A DNA stretch of 64,000 nt from positions 5,233,422 to 5,297,421 of the forward strand of contig VYZI01000002.1 of NCBI GenBank assembly GCA_013397695.1, given 5' to 3'. Source of the stretch: Centropus unirufus. Taxonomy: Eukaryota > Chordata > Aves > Cuculiformes > Centropidae. Position numbers and translations under genes: made by a program. Shown here one piece after another: positions 40,568 to 51,530 of this stretch. The stretch's first letter is position 1, and every line of letters begins with the position of its first letter. The notes below the pieces were generated by a model, which saw nothing but the letters and a program-made list of their open reading frames with translations, was not told the DNA's origin and did not search any database.

Positions 40568-42482
40568 AGACGGACCTTTCAGGCTTCTGCTCTCCTGAGC
40601 AAAGTTAGGTCTACACTAATTGCTGTTTGCCAGATAGTTGCATATTATCTCAAAGTGTATGTATACAGCAGTGATCAGAAATTGAGAACATCTTATTTAG
40701 TGAGCCTGTAACAAAGAAACTGCCACACAGTTCAGTCAAAGTTTTACCAATACTGTCTCTTTTACCCCATCAGCTGCAGAGGTAGCAAAGCATGTTTTCC
40801 GTTTACTCAGCATTGGGTTTTGCAGGAGCACTTAATGCCTAACAAGTACTCACTCTAGCTGAGTTTAAGACCTGATTAAAAATCCTGATGAAATACCTTC
40901 TCAATGCTGGGGGACAGTAGGGAACAGGTTGAGCTTTATCACTGCTCATACCTTCTACAGAAAGCATATTTACTATGATAAGCAGGTTCTTTCCTTTTGT
41001 ACTGCTGATAAACAAACCTACAAGAGTATGGAAGCAGATTCATCATAGGAGAGCTAGAAGTGAGTGAAAGCTGACCAGTCCCAAAATAAGGCTGCCATGA
41101 ACTAAAATACTACTGGAGATTTACTGGCACTCAAACTAGTTGAAGATCACCTCACAAAGTGAGTGCCATTTGGTCTGGGACATGGCAGGAGACAAGGAAA
41201 ATCTACGCTGTAAATTTATCATTTAAATTATCTAAGGGCTTCCAAAAAGAAAAAGAAAAGGATCCGATCAAATGAGTGTAACAGACTGCTTGCCCAACAG
41301 GAAAAATGTATTTTAAAGCTTGTTTTTTTCACTCCCCAAATATGAAGAATACCTGCTTGCTGAGGGATGTAGTTTGAAATGAATCTGTTTTGCTGAACTG
41401 TCATGGAAAGTCAGTTGAGTGTGGGTCAGATACTTTCTGTACCCATTTTCTGGGACAGCTGCAGTGGATGGCTGCGTCTGTAGTGAATTTTAATGGCCTT
41501 GTGATGTGTGTGGTGCATTTCATCCTACTGTGTTGAATTACTACAGTGCAACCATAGAGAAGACAACAGTAAAATTAACGCATGATTATTGGATTCCTTT
41601 AAGTGCGACACAGTCCAGCCAGAAGCCTTGCAAGCAGAAGAGATTAAGGTTTTACGCAAATTATTTTCAGTCTGAAGTTATTCCAGAAAGACTAGAGAGG
41701 TTAGAAGTCATCTTTTTTTCTGCCTCTAACTTGGGTGTATTAGAAAGTATGGAAGAAAATGTCTTAATTGAGCATAAAATCAATGAAAATATTTGTTTGA
41801 TTACAGAAACTTTTATTACCTTCAGTGAAAATATTTGTGAGGAGTTACAGTAACTCTTCTTAATCTTTATGTGCAAAAATATTGCAATCTATAAGCCTGA
41901 TATTCTATTAGTAAGCTTTTTAACTTATTATTTTCATAGTTTAGTTTAATTTTCCAACCTTTAACCATGTAGTGCTGAGAATTTAACTCGAGTCTTTGTA
42001 TGCAAAGGATCTGAGGTGAATCACCCAGAAGTCAGGATGTGCACTCTTGGCATGGGTTTGAGTACTCACACAAAGTACTTAGCCAAGAACCAAGAAAACA
42101 CTATTTCATTCGAGGTGTCTGTTCTTTGTGTCCTGTACTTCCCTACTTTACTCACTATTTAACTTCTGCATGAAATGAAATTGAGTTCTCGGACATTAGT
42201 CATCTTAATTAACAGCTTAGTGCTTAATGCTAATGTGGACCACTAGAACTCATTCAAGCAGTTCTTGGGAAGGAAACAGGCAGTCCTAAGTTTTAACTTA
42301 CTGTTAAAAATCAGACCTTACCTTTTCATGCATTCAAGTATCTTTAAACTTTTGTATCACTATCCATCACTAGAGTGTCTAAGCGTATGGCCTTTAGAAG
42401 GCACCTTTGTTGTCTTATCAAGTTTCCTGTTAACAAAGTATAGAATTTGTATTCCAATACTAAGGATTTTATTCTCTTTTAG

Positions 42483-42573
42483 GATCGAAATAGAATGTAT
42501 GACAGTCTGAATATGCACTCTTTGGAAAACTCCCTTATTGACATTATGAGAGCAGAGCATGATCCACTTAAAG
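42483..42573 (+). CDS. CPEB2: CPEB2 coding exon 3
   Basis: A 91-nt exon encoding residues 549-578 plus one base (phase 0 in, phase 1 out), between ctcttttag and AAAG|gtatgt. It reads DRNRMYDSLNMHSLENSLID then IMRAEHDPLK, the conserved motif found shortly before the RNA-binding domains in CPEB2-4. Because 91 is not a multiple of three, skipping it would break the frame, so it should be constitutive. Confidence 0.95.
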
Positions 42574-45500
42574 GTATGTCGTTATACTAAATAAAGAAAA
42601 AAAGGTCATCCATTCTGCATATTTGAATTAATACTGATTGCTAATCTAGATTCTAGGGTCATATTAAAATAGCAAATGAATTATTTTCTCAACTGACATG
42701 AAAGGTTAATCTCAAACTCTATTTTATTGGAAACATTGATTTACAGTTGTTCAAAACTTTAAGTTAAGCTTTAGTGGTTTCATAGGTTTTATTCTACTCC
42801 TTCTTTCCTCCATCCTTCCCTCCTTTCCCCCAATAAATAGTTTTATTTGAAATGTACTTGTCTTGTGCAGCAAATCCTAATGCAGTTTATAAGGACACAG
42901 TGTTCTGTTAGATACAGCCAAAAGAGGGTTTTAAGGGGAATCAAACGACTACCAATGTCAGTTGGTTATTTTTGCCTTTCTTTGCAGCGGAAGCTGAAAA
43001 GAAAATTAAGCCCACTGATAAATTCTAGTTTTGTCCTTTCAGATATTTTTTTAAGTCCTTTGGTGATAATAATGCATCTAATTGTCCAGCTTGTGTTTGT
43101 CTGAAGAAGTCGAGAAATAAGTTTGTCTTTAGAATGCTGGCTCCTCTTACTCTTCTGGGCTACGTTCAAATCTTTTGCCCACAGTAGTAAGCAAATGGCT
43201 AATATCTGTGGGCTTCAGTTTTAACTCCTCTATTCACTGTGCAGTAGCTCTCTTGAATTCTGGTTGTGTGTACTCATTCTCAGGTGGAATTTACTGTTGG
43301 ACTTTGGGGAGAGGAGCCCAAACCATTTTATTTGGCCTAATTAAATGTCACTTTGGGGTATTATAATTAGATTAACACAATCTAACTTCAAAATTATTTA
43401 AGACTTCAGGGTTACTCTGCAGAAATCAAGCCTCGATATTGAAGCAATTGAAAAAAATAAGAAAATAGTTCTTTTTATATCGTTGTTTACTTCATTCCAT
43501 TCTCTATTTCTAGAGGCTTTTAGACATAATGTATCTTAGATTAGCACATAAGGGCCTGTGTTCTCCTAATTTGAAAGACACTTTGCTACAGTGTGATCAT
43601 GGTTCTCAAGATCTGTAATCAATTAGAAGATTGGTAGGATTCAGATGGCAGGTAATAGTAGTGTAAGATTTAGGGTAAAGCCAAAATTATGGGGGGTATT
43701 TTTCAAGCTGAAAATCTCTACAAAACATTAGTAAATAGGTAGAATTTAGTTGGCTGGTTAATTTGCCTCCTCTTTGGAGTAGAAGCAGAACTTAAATGTT
43801 CTTAAATCTGATATCTTGTTTCTTACTGCCTACGGAGGATTTATTCCAGTTTTAAGCAATTTTATCATTCAAGTTCATTATTAAATTCTGCTTTTGTCTA
43901 CTCGGTGTATTTACAAAACTTTGCTCAGAAAGACAGAGCGGTTGAAAACCGTAAGCAGTTAGCCCAGTGGTAAGTGCTGTGGACTAAAAGTATGTCAGCA
44001 AAGACAAGGTTTAACCTTGAATAATCCTGGTTTCAAAGCATTGTTGCTTCCATTTGCCGCACTCAGGTAGTGATTAATATTTATTTGGTTACCTGAATCT
44101 AGATCTACCATCAGGAAGGATATGAAATGATAAAGTTACTGTTACGTATAAGATCAGAGAATGCAGGTCTTCTGTCATGATCAACGAGTATTGGCACCTC
44201 TCATTCCTGGAAACCACTTGGTTTCTTCACTTTTCTCTCTTCATGCTGACATGACAAAGGAAGCGGTAGCTTTGTTCCCCCTGCCATCTCGCTGTTATCG
44301 TTCTTGCTTTATAATGCAGTTTTCAGATGCAGAGCGAGGAGGAAAAATGACTCATATTAATTTTTATTCTTATTCATCTCTTCATACTTCATGGTGATAC
44401 AGTAGATGAAAACTATGTATTGCCAATAATATTTTTTCAACAAGAATAAGACAAGACAAAAATGTGAAGATTTAAAAGTGAATTTGGTTCATCCATAGAT
44501 ACTTAAAAAAACTCACAGGTTTCAGTCTGCAGTTGTGGGATTTTTTTTTTTAGTTTCACTATCATACTCTTGCAGTGAAAATTCTGCGAAGTTCTATGAT
44601 TGCACTAAAACAGATGGAAGCCATAGATAGAGATGAATTCAAAGGCAATCCATTTTTTTGTATGTGTGCCAGAGAACAATGCACACGCCAACTGAATTTA
44701 AAGAGGGGGATTATGTGCTGTTTTTATAAATGGGTTGATGATGATTTTTTTTCTCTTTGGAAGTTTTTCTTTCCGCTAAAACAGCTACATTTTTAACAGT
44801 AAGACATAAGCAATGTTCTTTACTGATTGAAAGTGGGAAGACGAGATCACATCTTAAAATAGCCTTTTAGTCCCTTTCTTCTACTCTTCTGTCTAGTCAC
44901 AATTACTTGGCATTTCTGCAGTTTCCTAGCAACTTTAACTTTGTTTTTTTCCTGCAAATCATGAAACACTAATGCTATTTTTGTCTGTGGCTTTTCTTTT
45001 CACCTCAGAAAATCTGTCATTTCATTAAGAGCCCATCAGATTTGTTTGCAGAATACACATGATTAAGAAAATTGTTATCTATTTGTTGTTCTTGATAATA
45101 TATAATGTACTTTGTAGCTAAGGAATATCTTGTAACCAGAGAATATTTTTATGACAAGTCTTCAAGTAAATGTAAGAGCACTAAGACAATACATCTTTTA
45201 TATCTGACCACAGCAGTAAAATCAAAGTCCCTGGAATTTTAAGCACGTGCTTCAGATTTGGCTGCGTACAATATCTGGAGTATGACTAAGCATCTTGTCT
45301 CAGATTTTGCACGATGCAGAACAGACACTGTGTGCTAGCTCACAGCTTAGTTTTGCATTTCAAGATCCATTTTAGAAGAAAGTCAAATTTCACCACTTTT
45401 GCTTTCATGGACTTGAAAAAAGTTTACTTTAAATATGATTCACCAGAAGCTAAGTTTATGCGTACCAAAAAGTTGTTTATAGAAGCATAGTTTTGTCTTC

Positions 45501-48272
45501 ACTTAGGCAAAGTTTAGTCATTAGTACAGACGTGATCAAAAGAAAAGTAATTTTTAGCTCTCAGTAAAACAATTTTTTGAGGTAGATTAATAGGGAATTC
45601 ACTAGTCATTGCAGCAGAAAATACTGAACATATTAAAACTAATCTTTCCTGTGCTGCTTTCTTAAAGTGCATTTCATAATAAGACATTAAGTAGTGTTTA
45701 AGATTACCCCATCCAATCAATGGTGTATAAACTACAGTTAAAATTAATAAAAGTTAAAATAATTTCATTTGGTTTTACATCATTGCTGAATGCTGTTTTT
45801 CATTTTTTGAAAAGGTCTTAAAGCTATTCTGGGAGAAGAATTACAATATTGATAGCCTGAATTACATGGGTATTAGTAGTCTCTTTTCTAGACATCTCTC
45901 TTGTGTACCTGTGGTTTTTTCTTTCTCTGCTCTTTCCCTAAATAGCAATGCTTTTTTTATGTAGAAAACTTGGATTCTAGACATTTTTTGAAACAGAAAA
46001 GTCAATACATTTGGGCTAAAAAAAATTATGGAGCGATGTTAGAAGAAATAGTTATATTTTGCTTGCAATATGTTTAGAATTGAGGAGCGTGTGTTTTAAT
46101 GGAATCAATCTACTGTTTTAAACACCTTTCTGGTAAAGAATATGGTGTTTTCTATGTAATTTAAGGGCTTGCCTTTTGTAAGCAAAGAGTATTGATACTG
46201 TACTCGATTTATATTTCATTTCTGTTTCCTGGACAACTTATAGCTCTACAAGCTAGATGTAAAGTACTACTGAACTTGAATAAGCCGTACCTCTATTATT
46301 GGAAGTAACGAGAAAGGATATTAACTTTATGTTGAATTTTTCTTGTTTCTTTGTGAGGGGCAAAATAACTTTTTTAGGGAAGTTACACAAAAATATATTT
46401 TTTCATAGCTAGTAATGAATAATAAAATTAAAACACTTATTTGGCTTATGGGGGGGAATAACCTGATATACTTAGTCTGCCTTGCTTTTTCTTGAGGTTT
46501 TTTTCCCTTTAAATTGGTTTAGTTAAGCTTTTCAGCTGGTAGATGTCTGTATTTTAACAAAACCTTCTGGCACATGCTCTGAAGTAAAAAGAAAAGCAAT
46601 GGTGACTCAGCAACAAAGTAAAAAAGGCTTTCTTTCCCTATGGTAACTTCTCAAAAAAACTTGGTTTCTATTTTTTGTTATGGAGCTCTAAGGTTTAAAG
46701 TTACACAATTGCTTCCTAGAGTAATTCAAACTGTGCTCAGAAAAGAGTTTCTAAGTCTGAACAAAAAAGAAGTGTGAAGGGCAAAACTTGTCATTCAGTC
46801 ATATAAAAGGCTTTGAAATTGCCCGTACAGGTGTCCCAGAATTTTTTTTACGATGAATATATTCAAGACTGGTAGACTGATTTGCCTGGATAGATTGGCT
46901 GTCAGATACGACACATTTGGCCTCGTTATGACTTACATAATTCTTACACAAGCCTTTGAAAATGTGTAGCATCCAGGCTTTCTGTAACTAGGTGTTGTCC
47001 AAACATGGGTCTGTGCTGTTGTCTTAACTACACTGATTGAAAAACTGAGCTTTCTGAAACTGCTGCCGTTGTCAACCAGTCCCTGGTCTGTTAAAGTAGT
47101 CTGGGAAAAGCTTAACATGGAAGCTTTTTATTTTGTAGTCAGCGGATCTCTTGAAAAAAGGGCAGATGGAAAAGGAATTTAGGATTCTCTGTCTCTTCAT
47201 TCAACCATTTGTGACTATTTTTAAAAGGGAGTACATGTGAAATATCAAACCTGTGAAACTGTGACTCAGCAGTCATTGCATCTGTCCTGAATGTTTTAAT
47301 ATATGGCACTTCCTTCAGAAGGTTAGTTAAATAGAACTAGAGGGTATGCATTTCCAAAGCAGATATTGATGTCCCTTAAAATGAAAAATTAGTAAGCACA
47401 GATACATCTGTATGCTGAGAAGCTTACCCCAAAAAATTAAGTTTCCATTGCCCACATTATTAACATGAACTTATAGAAATACAGTTAAAACTAACTGTGT
47501 TACTCTTCTCGTGGTTTGGATTAGCAAGACTTTTAACTGGATTTGGTGAATAAACTGCCCCACCAAAATTTATTTGAAAGCTTTTTTATTTTTTTTCTCT
47601 GATTATGGAAGAATGTGTTTTCAGAAGTACAGACCAGGCAGTTCTGCCAGCAGTAATCGCATGTAGACAAGGGAGAGGGGGATAAATTTCATAGAACTCG
47701 GGATGTCTAAATGTCAAACATACCTGCTTCTCCTTAGCAATACTGTTTTGAATTTAGCCATGATACGTTAGAATTATCAATTACCGGTAACTTGATGAAG
47801 TTGCTAGTTCAGGTTTGCACAGAGAACATTTCTATAACGTGATACTTTGCCTAATACTGCAGTACCGTGTCTTTGTGTTTATTCTGGATAGCAGCACATT
47901 ACTGATTTTTGGATGCTGTAGAGCTAAAATCTGTAGTCAGTGAAATGATTACTTTCTTTTCTGAGAAATTGAATACATATATTTAAATATTAGGCACTGT
48001 CTAATTTGTAGCTTGATTTCAAACTAATAAAGGATTTTTATATATTAAAATTTCTAAGCAGAGGGAGGCCGCTAGAATTGAATGGTTTATATGATTTTGG
48101 ATTGCTGACGTTGAAGTAGGATGGGATTAGATAGGATTTGTGGTGAGGATGGATCTTAAAATGGTACATTTAAAAAAAAAAAAAGAAACAATGTGCAGTG
48201 AAAATAGCTGACTAGAAAGAATAAATAGTAGACATAAATTGTTATAAGATGGTGATCCTATCAAGAAGACTG

Positions 48273-48325
48273 ATGTTGCACCGAGTTCTGGGTGCAACAT
48301 TTACTATTTACGATTTACGTAAATC
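48273..48325. repeat. Perfect hairpin and adjacent palindrome
   Basis: ATGTTGCACC (48,273-48,282) and GGTGCAACAT (48,291-48,300) form a perfect 10-bp stem with an 8-nt loop. Eleven bases later lies the perfect 14-bp palindrome GATTTACGTAAATC (48,312-48,325). Function unknown; may be a remnant of a mobile element end. Confidence 0.6.
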
Positions 48326-50189
48326 ATTAAATTCAGTTGGGACACCCTAGAAACAATGGATTTTGCTTCAACGGATTAATTTGAGGGATAAAAATCTAAA
48401 CTAATGTAACATATATATGTGATTGGATTTTGAAAAAGTAAGAAAATCTTGTATGTTAAAAACATTTTTAAATTTTAAGTCCTAGTATTAGACAAGGTAG
48501 TAAACACAAATATTAAGTTCACCAGAGTGCAATAATACAAGATATTTATGTGGTTATTTCAATGAAATCATACGACTTAAAAGAAGTATCAGTACAGCTG
48601 AACATGCACTGAATACTGGGTTACTAATTTTCCTTTCTGACCCTCAAATCATTCGTTATCGGAGCAAGCAAATTCGTCTCCCATCATACAGCACGATTGG
48701 GTTTCTGTATGTTTGCATTGGTTTTACACTGTAGCAGTGGGCCCGACTCAGCACTCTCACCCTGCTACAAATTGCGGAGTGCTTTGTTATTAACTTTTTC
48801 AGTTTGGCACCTAAGTTTCAGACGCAGCTTGTTTGTGGAGCTAGAGCCGGGGAAAGCAAAAGGTTGCAAACCCAGTGTTGTAAACCAGGAATTTACTATC
48901 TTCTAAAGCAGTTTTCCTCCCCAGGTATTGATGCTGATGGCCTCTGTCTCCTGCTTAAGCCTTAAATCTGACCTCTCTTTCTGTAGTAAATTCAGGAAAA
49001 AAAAGAAATGCATCTTTTTGTCTATCTTGCTGAATAAGAAAAGATAAACGTATACAGACAGAGAAAGACTGTCACCACTGACTGGAGGAGGTTCAAGATG
49101 ACATAATCATTTCTCACAGTTTCTATTGTTATTCTAGGGAGAGAGCGCATTCTGGGTTACAAGAAACAGCTCGTATTGTTGCCAGTGCTTCTGTAGCACC
49201 ATCTATAAATGTGATGGTGACAGTGAATAATCTTGTAAAAGCCTTGCTATTAGGCAAATGAGTATTACCTTTATAGAGCAAAGAACTAAGAAATGAGGCA
49301 AACAGATGTGCTATATATCAGGCTGAGCAATCCAGTGGCCACTCCCAGAATGCAATTTAAGGATGCGTTGTTCCCAATTCTTTTCCAGTTACACCAGCCT
49401 GCATTGCCAGAAGGGTAGAGTGTTTATAGTTCCAGGAAACATTAGGTATACCTGTAAATATTCAGCAGGACAGAAAGTATGGCTTGCATGTTAAAACTGA
49501 ACATCTCTTGAAGATGAGACATGGAGAGAGAGGCTCCTAGAAAGATTTCATTTCATATCTGGCCTAAGCCTGTTCCAGGATTCTGTAGAAGTTAGAGATC
49601 ATTTTGGTGTTGTTCATTTGCCCTTTCCCAGGAGGTTACCTTTGGCCTTCACTGCTTTTTCCATGCTTTCAAATTCCAAAGCAAATAGTTCCTATCTAAT
49701 TTTCCTGCAGGTCTTCTGATACTATCCATTCTTACAGTAATGAGATTTGTGGGAAGAGAAATCATATGTGACAGTAAAAAAATCTTTTTGCTACAATGCC
49801 TGCAATAATATGGCAGGATAAAATATCCTCAATTATCTTAATCTGGCTATTTTGAAGTTTTGAGTGTAAGAGTTTATAATATATATTTTTTCCTATATTT
49901 GGTAGGTGGTTTCCTAAAGGGAAAGAGCAAAATTTAAGCTCTACTACTTTAAAAAAAAAGCTTTTTGCTGAGCATTTGTTTTTAACCTTAAAGGTGTTCC
50001 TTGAGATGTGAGACTACTATTGTGAGGAATTCGGTCTTGCTAACCACATGGATTTACCAATGGAGTGGAGGGGGAACAATATGTAACAGGAATGGTTAGA
50101 CGACACGCACATATGGACAGATTTGGCTTTGTTTTTAATTTTTTTGTTTCTTTTTTGAAAGAATGAGCCTTATTAGGGTATTACAGTGT

Positions 50190-50217
50190 NNNNNNNNNNN
50201 NNNNNNNNNNNNNNNNN
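50190..50217. other. Assembly gap (28 N)
   Basis: Twenty-eight unknown bases inside intron 3. The gap is too small, and too far from the exons, to hide a known coding exon unless its true size is larger than shown. Confidence 0.99.
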
Positions 50218-51271
50218 TACCTTTTAAACCTGTGAGTTCCAGACTGGGTTCCTCTTTATGCTTCCACAAACATTCTCATTTCCTCTGAAAGATTGAAATG
50301 TTTAAGTTACAGTATTTTTTATATATACTTGTGGATTATAAACAAGCAAGTATATTTGAATAGCAAGATAGTTGGAAATGCAGGGGTTTTTTTCCATGTT
50401 AAAGCCCCCTTCTTCTGAACACAGCAGCTATTGTAAATGTCTCTCTAGGTTTAGTGTGCACTACTGGTGTGTTTGCAGCTTCCTGTAAACAGAAAATGTC
50501 TCCTTTAATAAAGAGGAATTTGTAATTAGGAGGCACTTCAGCTGTGCATTTTAAACCATTCATTTAACTACTGAAGTATAACATGCCACCAATGTAGTAA
50601 AATACAATCCTTTAAAAATTCCTGTGTCAAGATAGAAGGTTTTAGTGTAAATTTCTATTCAATATAAAATGTTGAGAATGTAATCTTATTCTTTCATTTG
50701 ATTAATTCTATAAACCAGTACTCTAGTTTTGCCAGACTTACTGAAAAATATCACATACAATGGTTGTATGTAATACATCAAGATACAGTCATAAATGGTT
50801 AATAACATTTCAATGCCTTAATTCCTATTAACATGATTTTTCTTAAACTGATTCAGTAGAGAAGCACTAAACTGTAGAAATGCCACTCTGTTAAGCAATA
50901 TCCATAGCAAGTTATTCACAGTCACTATGAAAGAGAAGACTAAAGCAGTCAGCACTATTTCTGGGTGTCATGAAACAAAAAGCAGCTTTATCCTATTGGA
51001 GCTGATCCCAAAGCACATTGCAGATCTTATGACCAGAGAATTAAGGTTAAGAAGTCTGTTCTTGTCAGCTTTAACTTGGGTCAAGGGTATTGTTGGTTAA
51101 TGTGCTTGGAGTTAAATATTAGCTCTTTATTTCCCTTAGGCAAACTGGAAATATAGTTTATATTTAAATTCTAAGCTGTGATTATTTTTTTCCATTATTT
51201 TTTCTAGCATAATCGCTAAACCACTGCATTTGTTTTGTTTTTTTCTTTGATTTTGGGGTTTTTTTTTTAAG

Positions 51272-51322
51272 GTCGCTTGAATTATCCACATCCAGGGACT
51301 GACAATCTTCTGATGTTAAATG
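51272..51322 (+). CDS. CPEB2: CPEB2 coding exon 4 (51-nt cassette exon)
   Basis: A 51-nt exon (phase 1 at both ends) encoding residues 579-595, GRLNYPHPGTDNLLMLN once joined. It lies between a T-rich tract ending ttaag and a strong AATG|gtaagt donor. In CPEB2-4 the matching 17-residue exon is alternatively spliced, and 51 nt keeps the frame when skipped. A decayed copy of this exon and its donor lies about 154 bp downstream. Confidence 0.95.
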
Positions 51323-51446
51323 GTAAGTGCTAATCTTATAACAGTTTCTAATTATCTCCAGCTTAGCTTAAATCTGACGTGTTGGTATAAAATCATACTA
51401 TCATATTCTGTTATTGAATTACTTGCCTCTAGTCTTTAACACTGGT

Positions 51447-51530
51447 GGGACTGTTGCCATCTTTCAGAGTTGAATGGCAAGAGCTAATCTCGCAACAGCC
51501 TTTCATTATATCGAGCTTATTTGAAATCTG
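51447..51530 (+). pseudogene. Decayed tandem duplicate of CPEB2 exon 4 and its donor
   Basis: Positions 51,476-51,530 match 51,322-51,376, the last base of exon 4 plus the start of intron 4, at 41 of 55 bases without gaps. Upstream, GGGACT at 51,447 corresponds to GGGACT at 51,295 of exon 4, followed by the related 'gttgaatgg' against 'gttaaatgg'. The copy carries two extra bases, which shift the frame, and the donor GT has become GC (ggcaag). A pyrimidine-AG sequence, ctttcag, lies at 51,461-51,467. It looks like an old tandem exon duplication that lost coding capacity. Confidence 0.7.

Larger units (their letters stand above)
31954..42482 (+). other. CPEB2 intron 2
   Basis: The largest intron in the window at 10,529 bp, AT-rich. 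It contains a short reverse CR1 3' end at 37,891, the overlapping inverted repeats at 39,264-39,484 and a CR1 3' end at 40,385. An open frame at 41,506-41,853 begins with GTG and has no recognisable similarity. Reading the intron by eye, I did not find a counterpart of the roughly 90-nt alternative exon that mammals carry here. Confidence 0.85.
42574..51271 (+). other. CPEB2 intron 3
   Basis: An 8,698-bp AT-rich intron. It holds a pyrimidine-rich tract at about 42,793-42,831, a small perfect hairpin at 48,273-48,300 with a palindrome beside it, and the assembly gap at 50,190-50,217. Open frames within it are short and unrecognised. The acceptor has a long T tract followed by aag. Confidence 0.85.

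Noticed and set aside
41506..41853. 115-codon open frame in intron 2
   Set aside because: Starts at GTG, has no usable acceptor in frame, and matches no family I recognise. An intronic chance frame is the simpler explanation.
29250..42482. HDV-like self-cleaving ribozyme, as known in an intron of mammalian CPEB3
   Set aside because: No segment with the required nested-pseudoknot arrangement was recognised in introns 1 or 2. The known element is in a different paralogue and in mammals. A structural search would be needed to exclude it.
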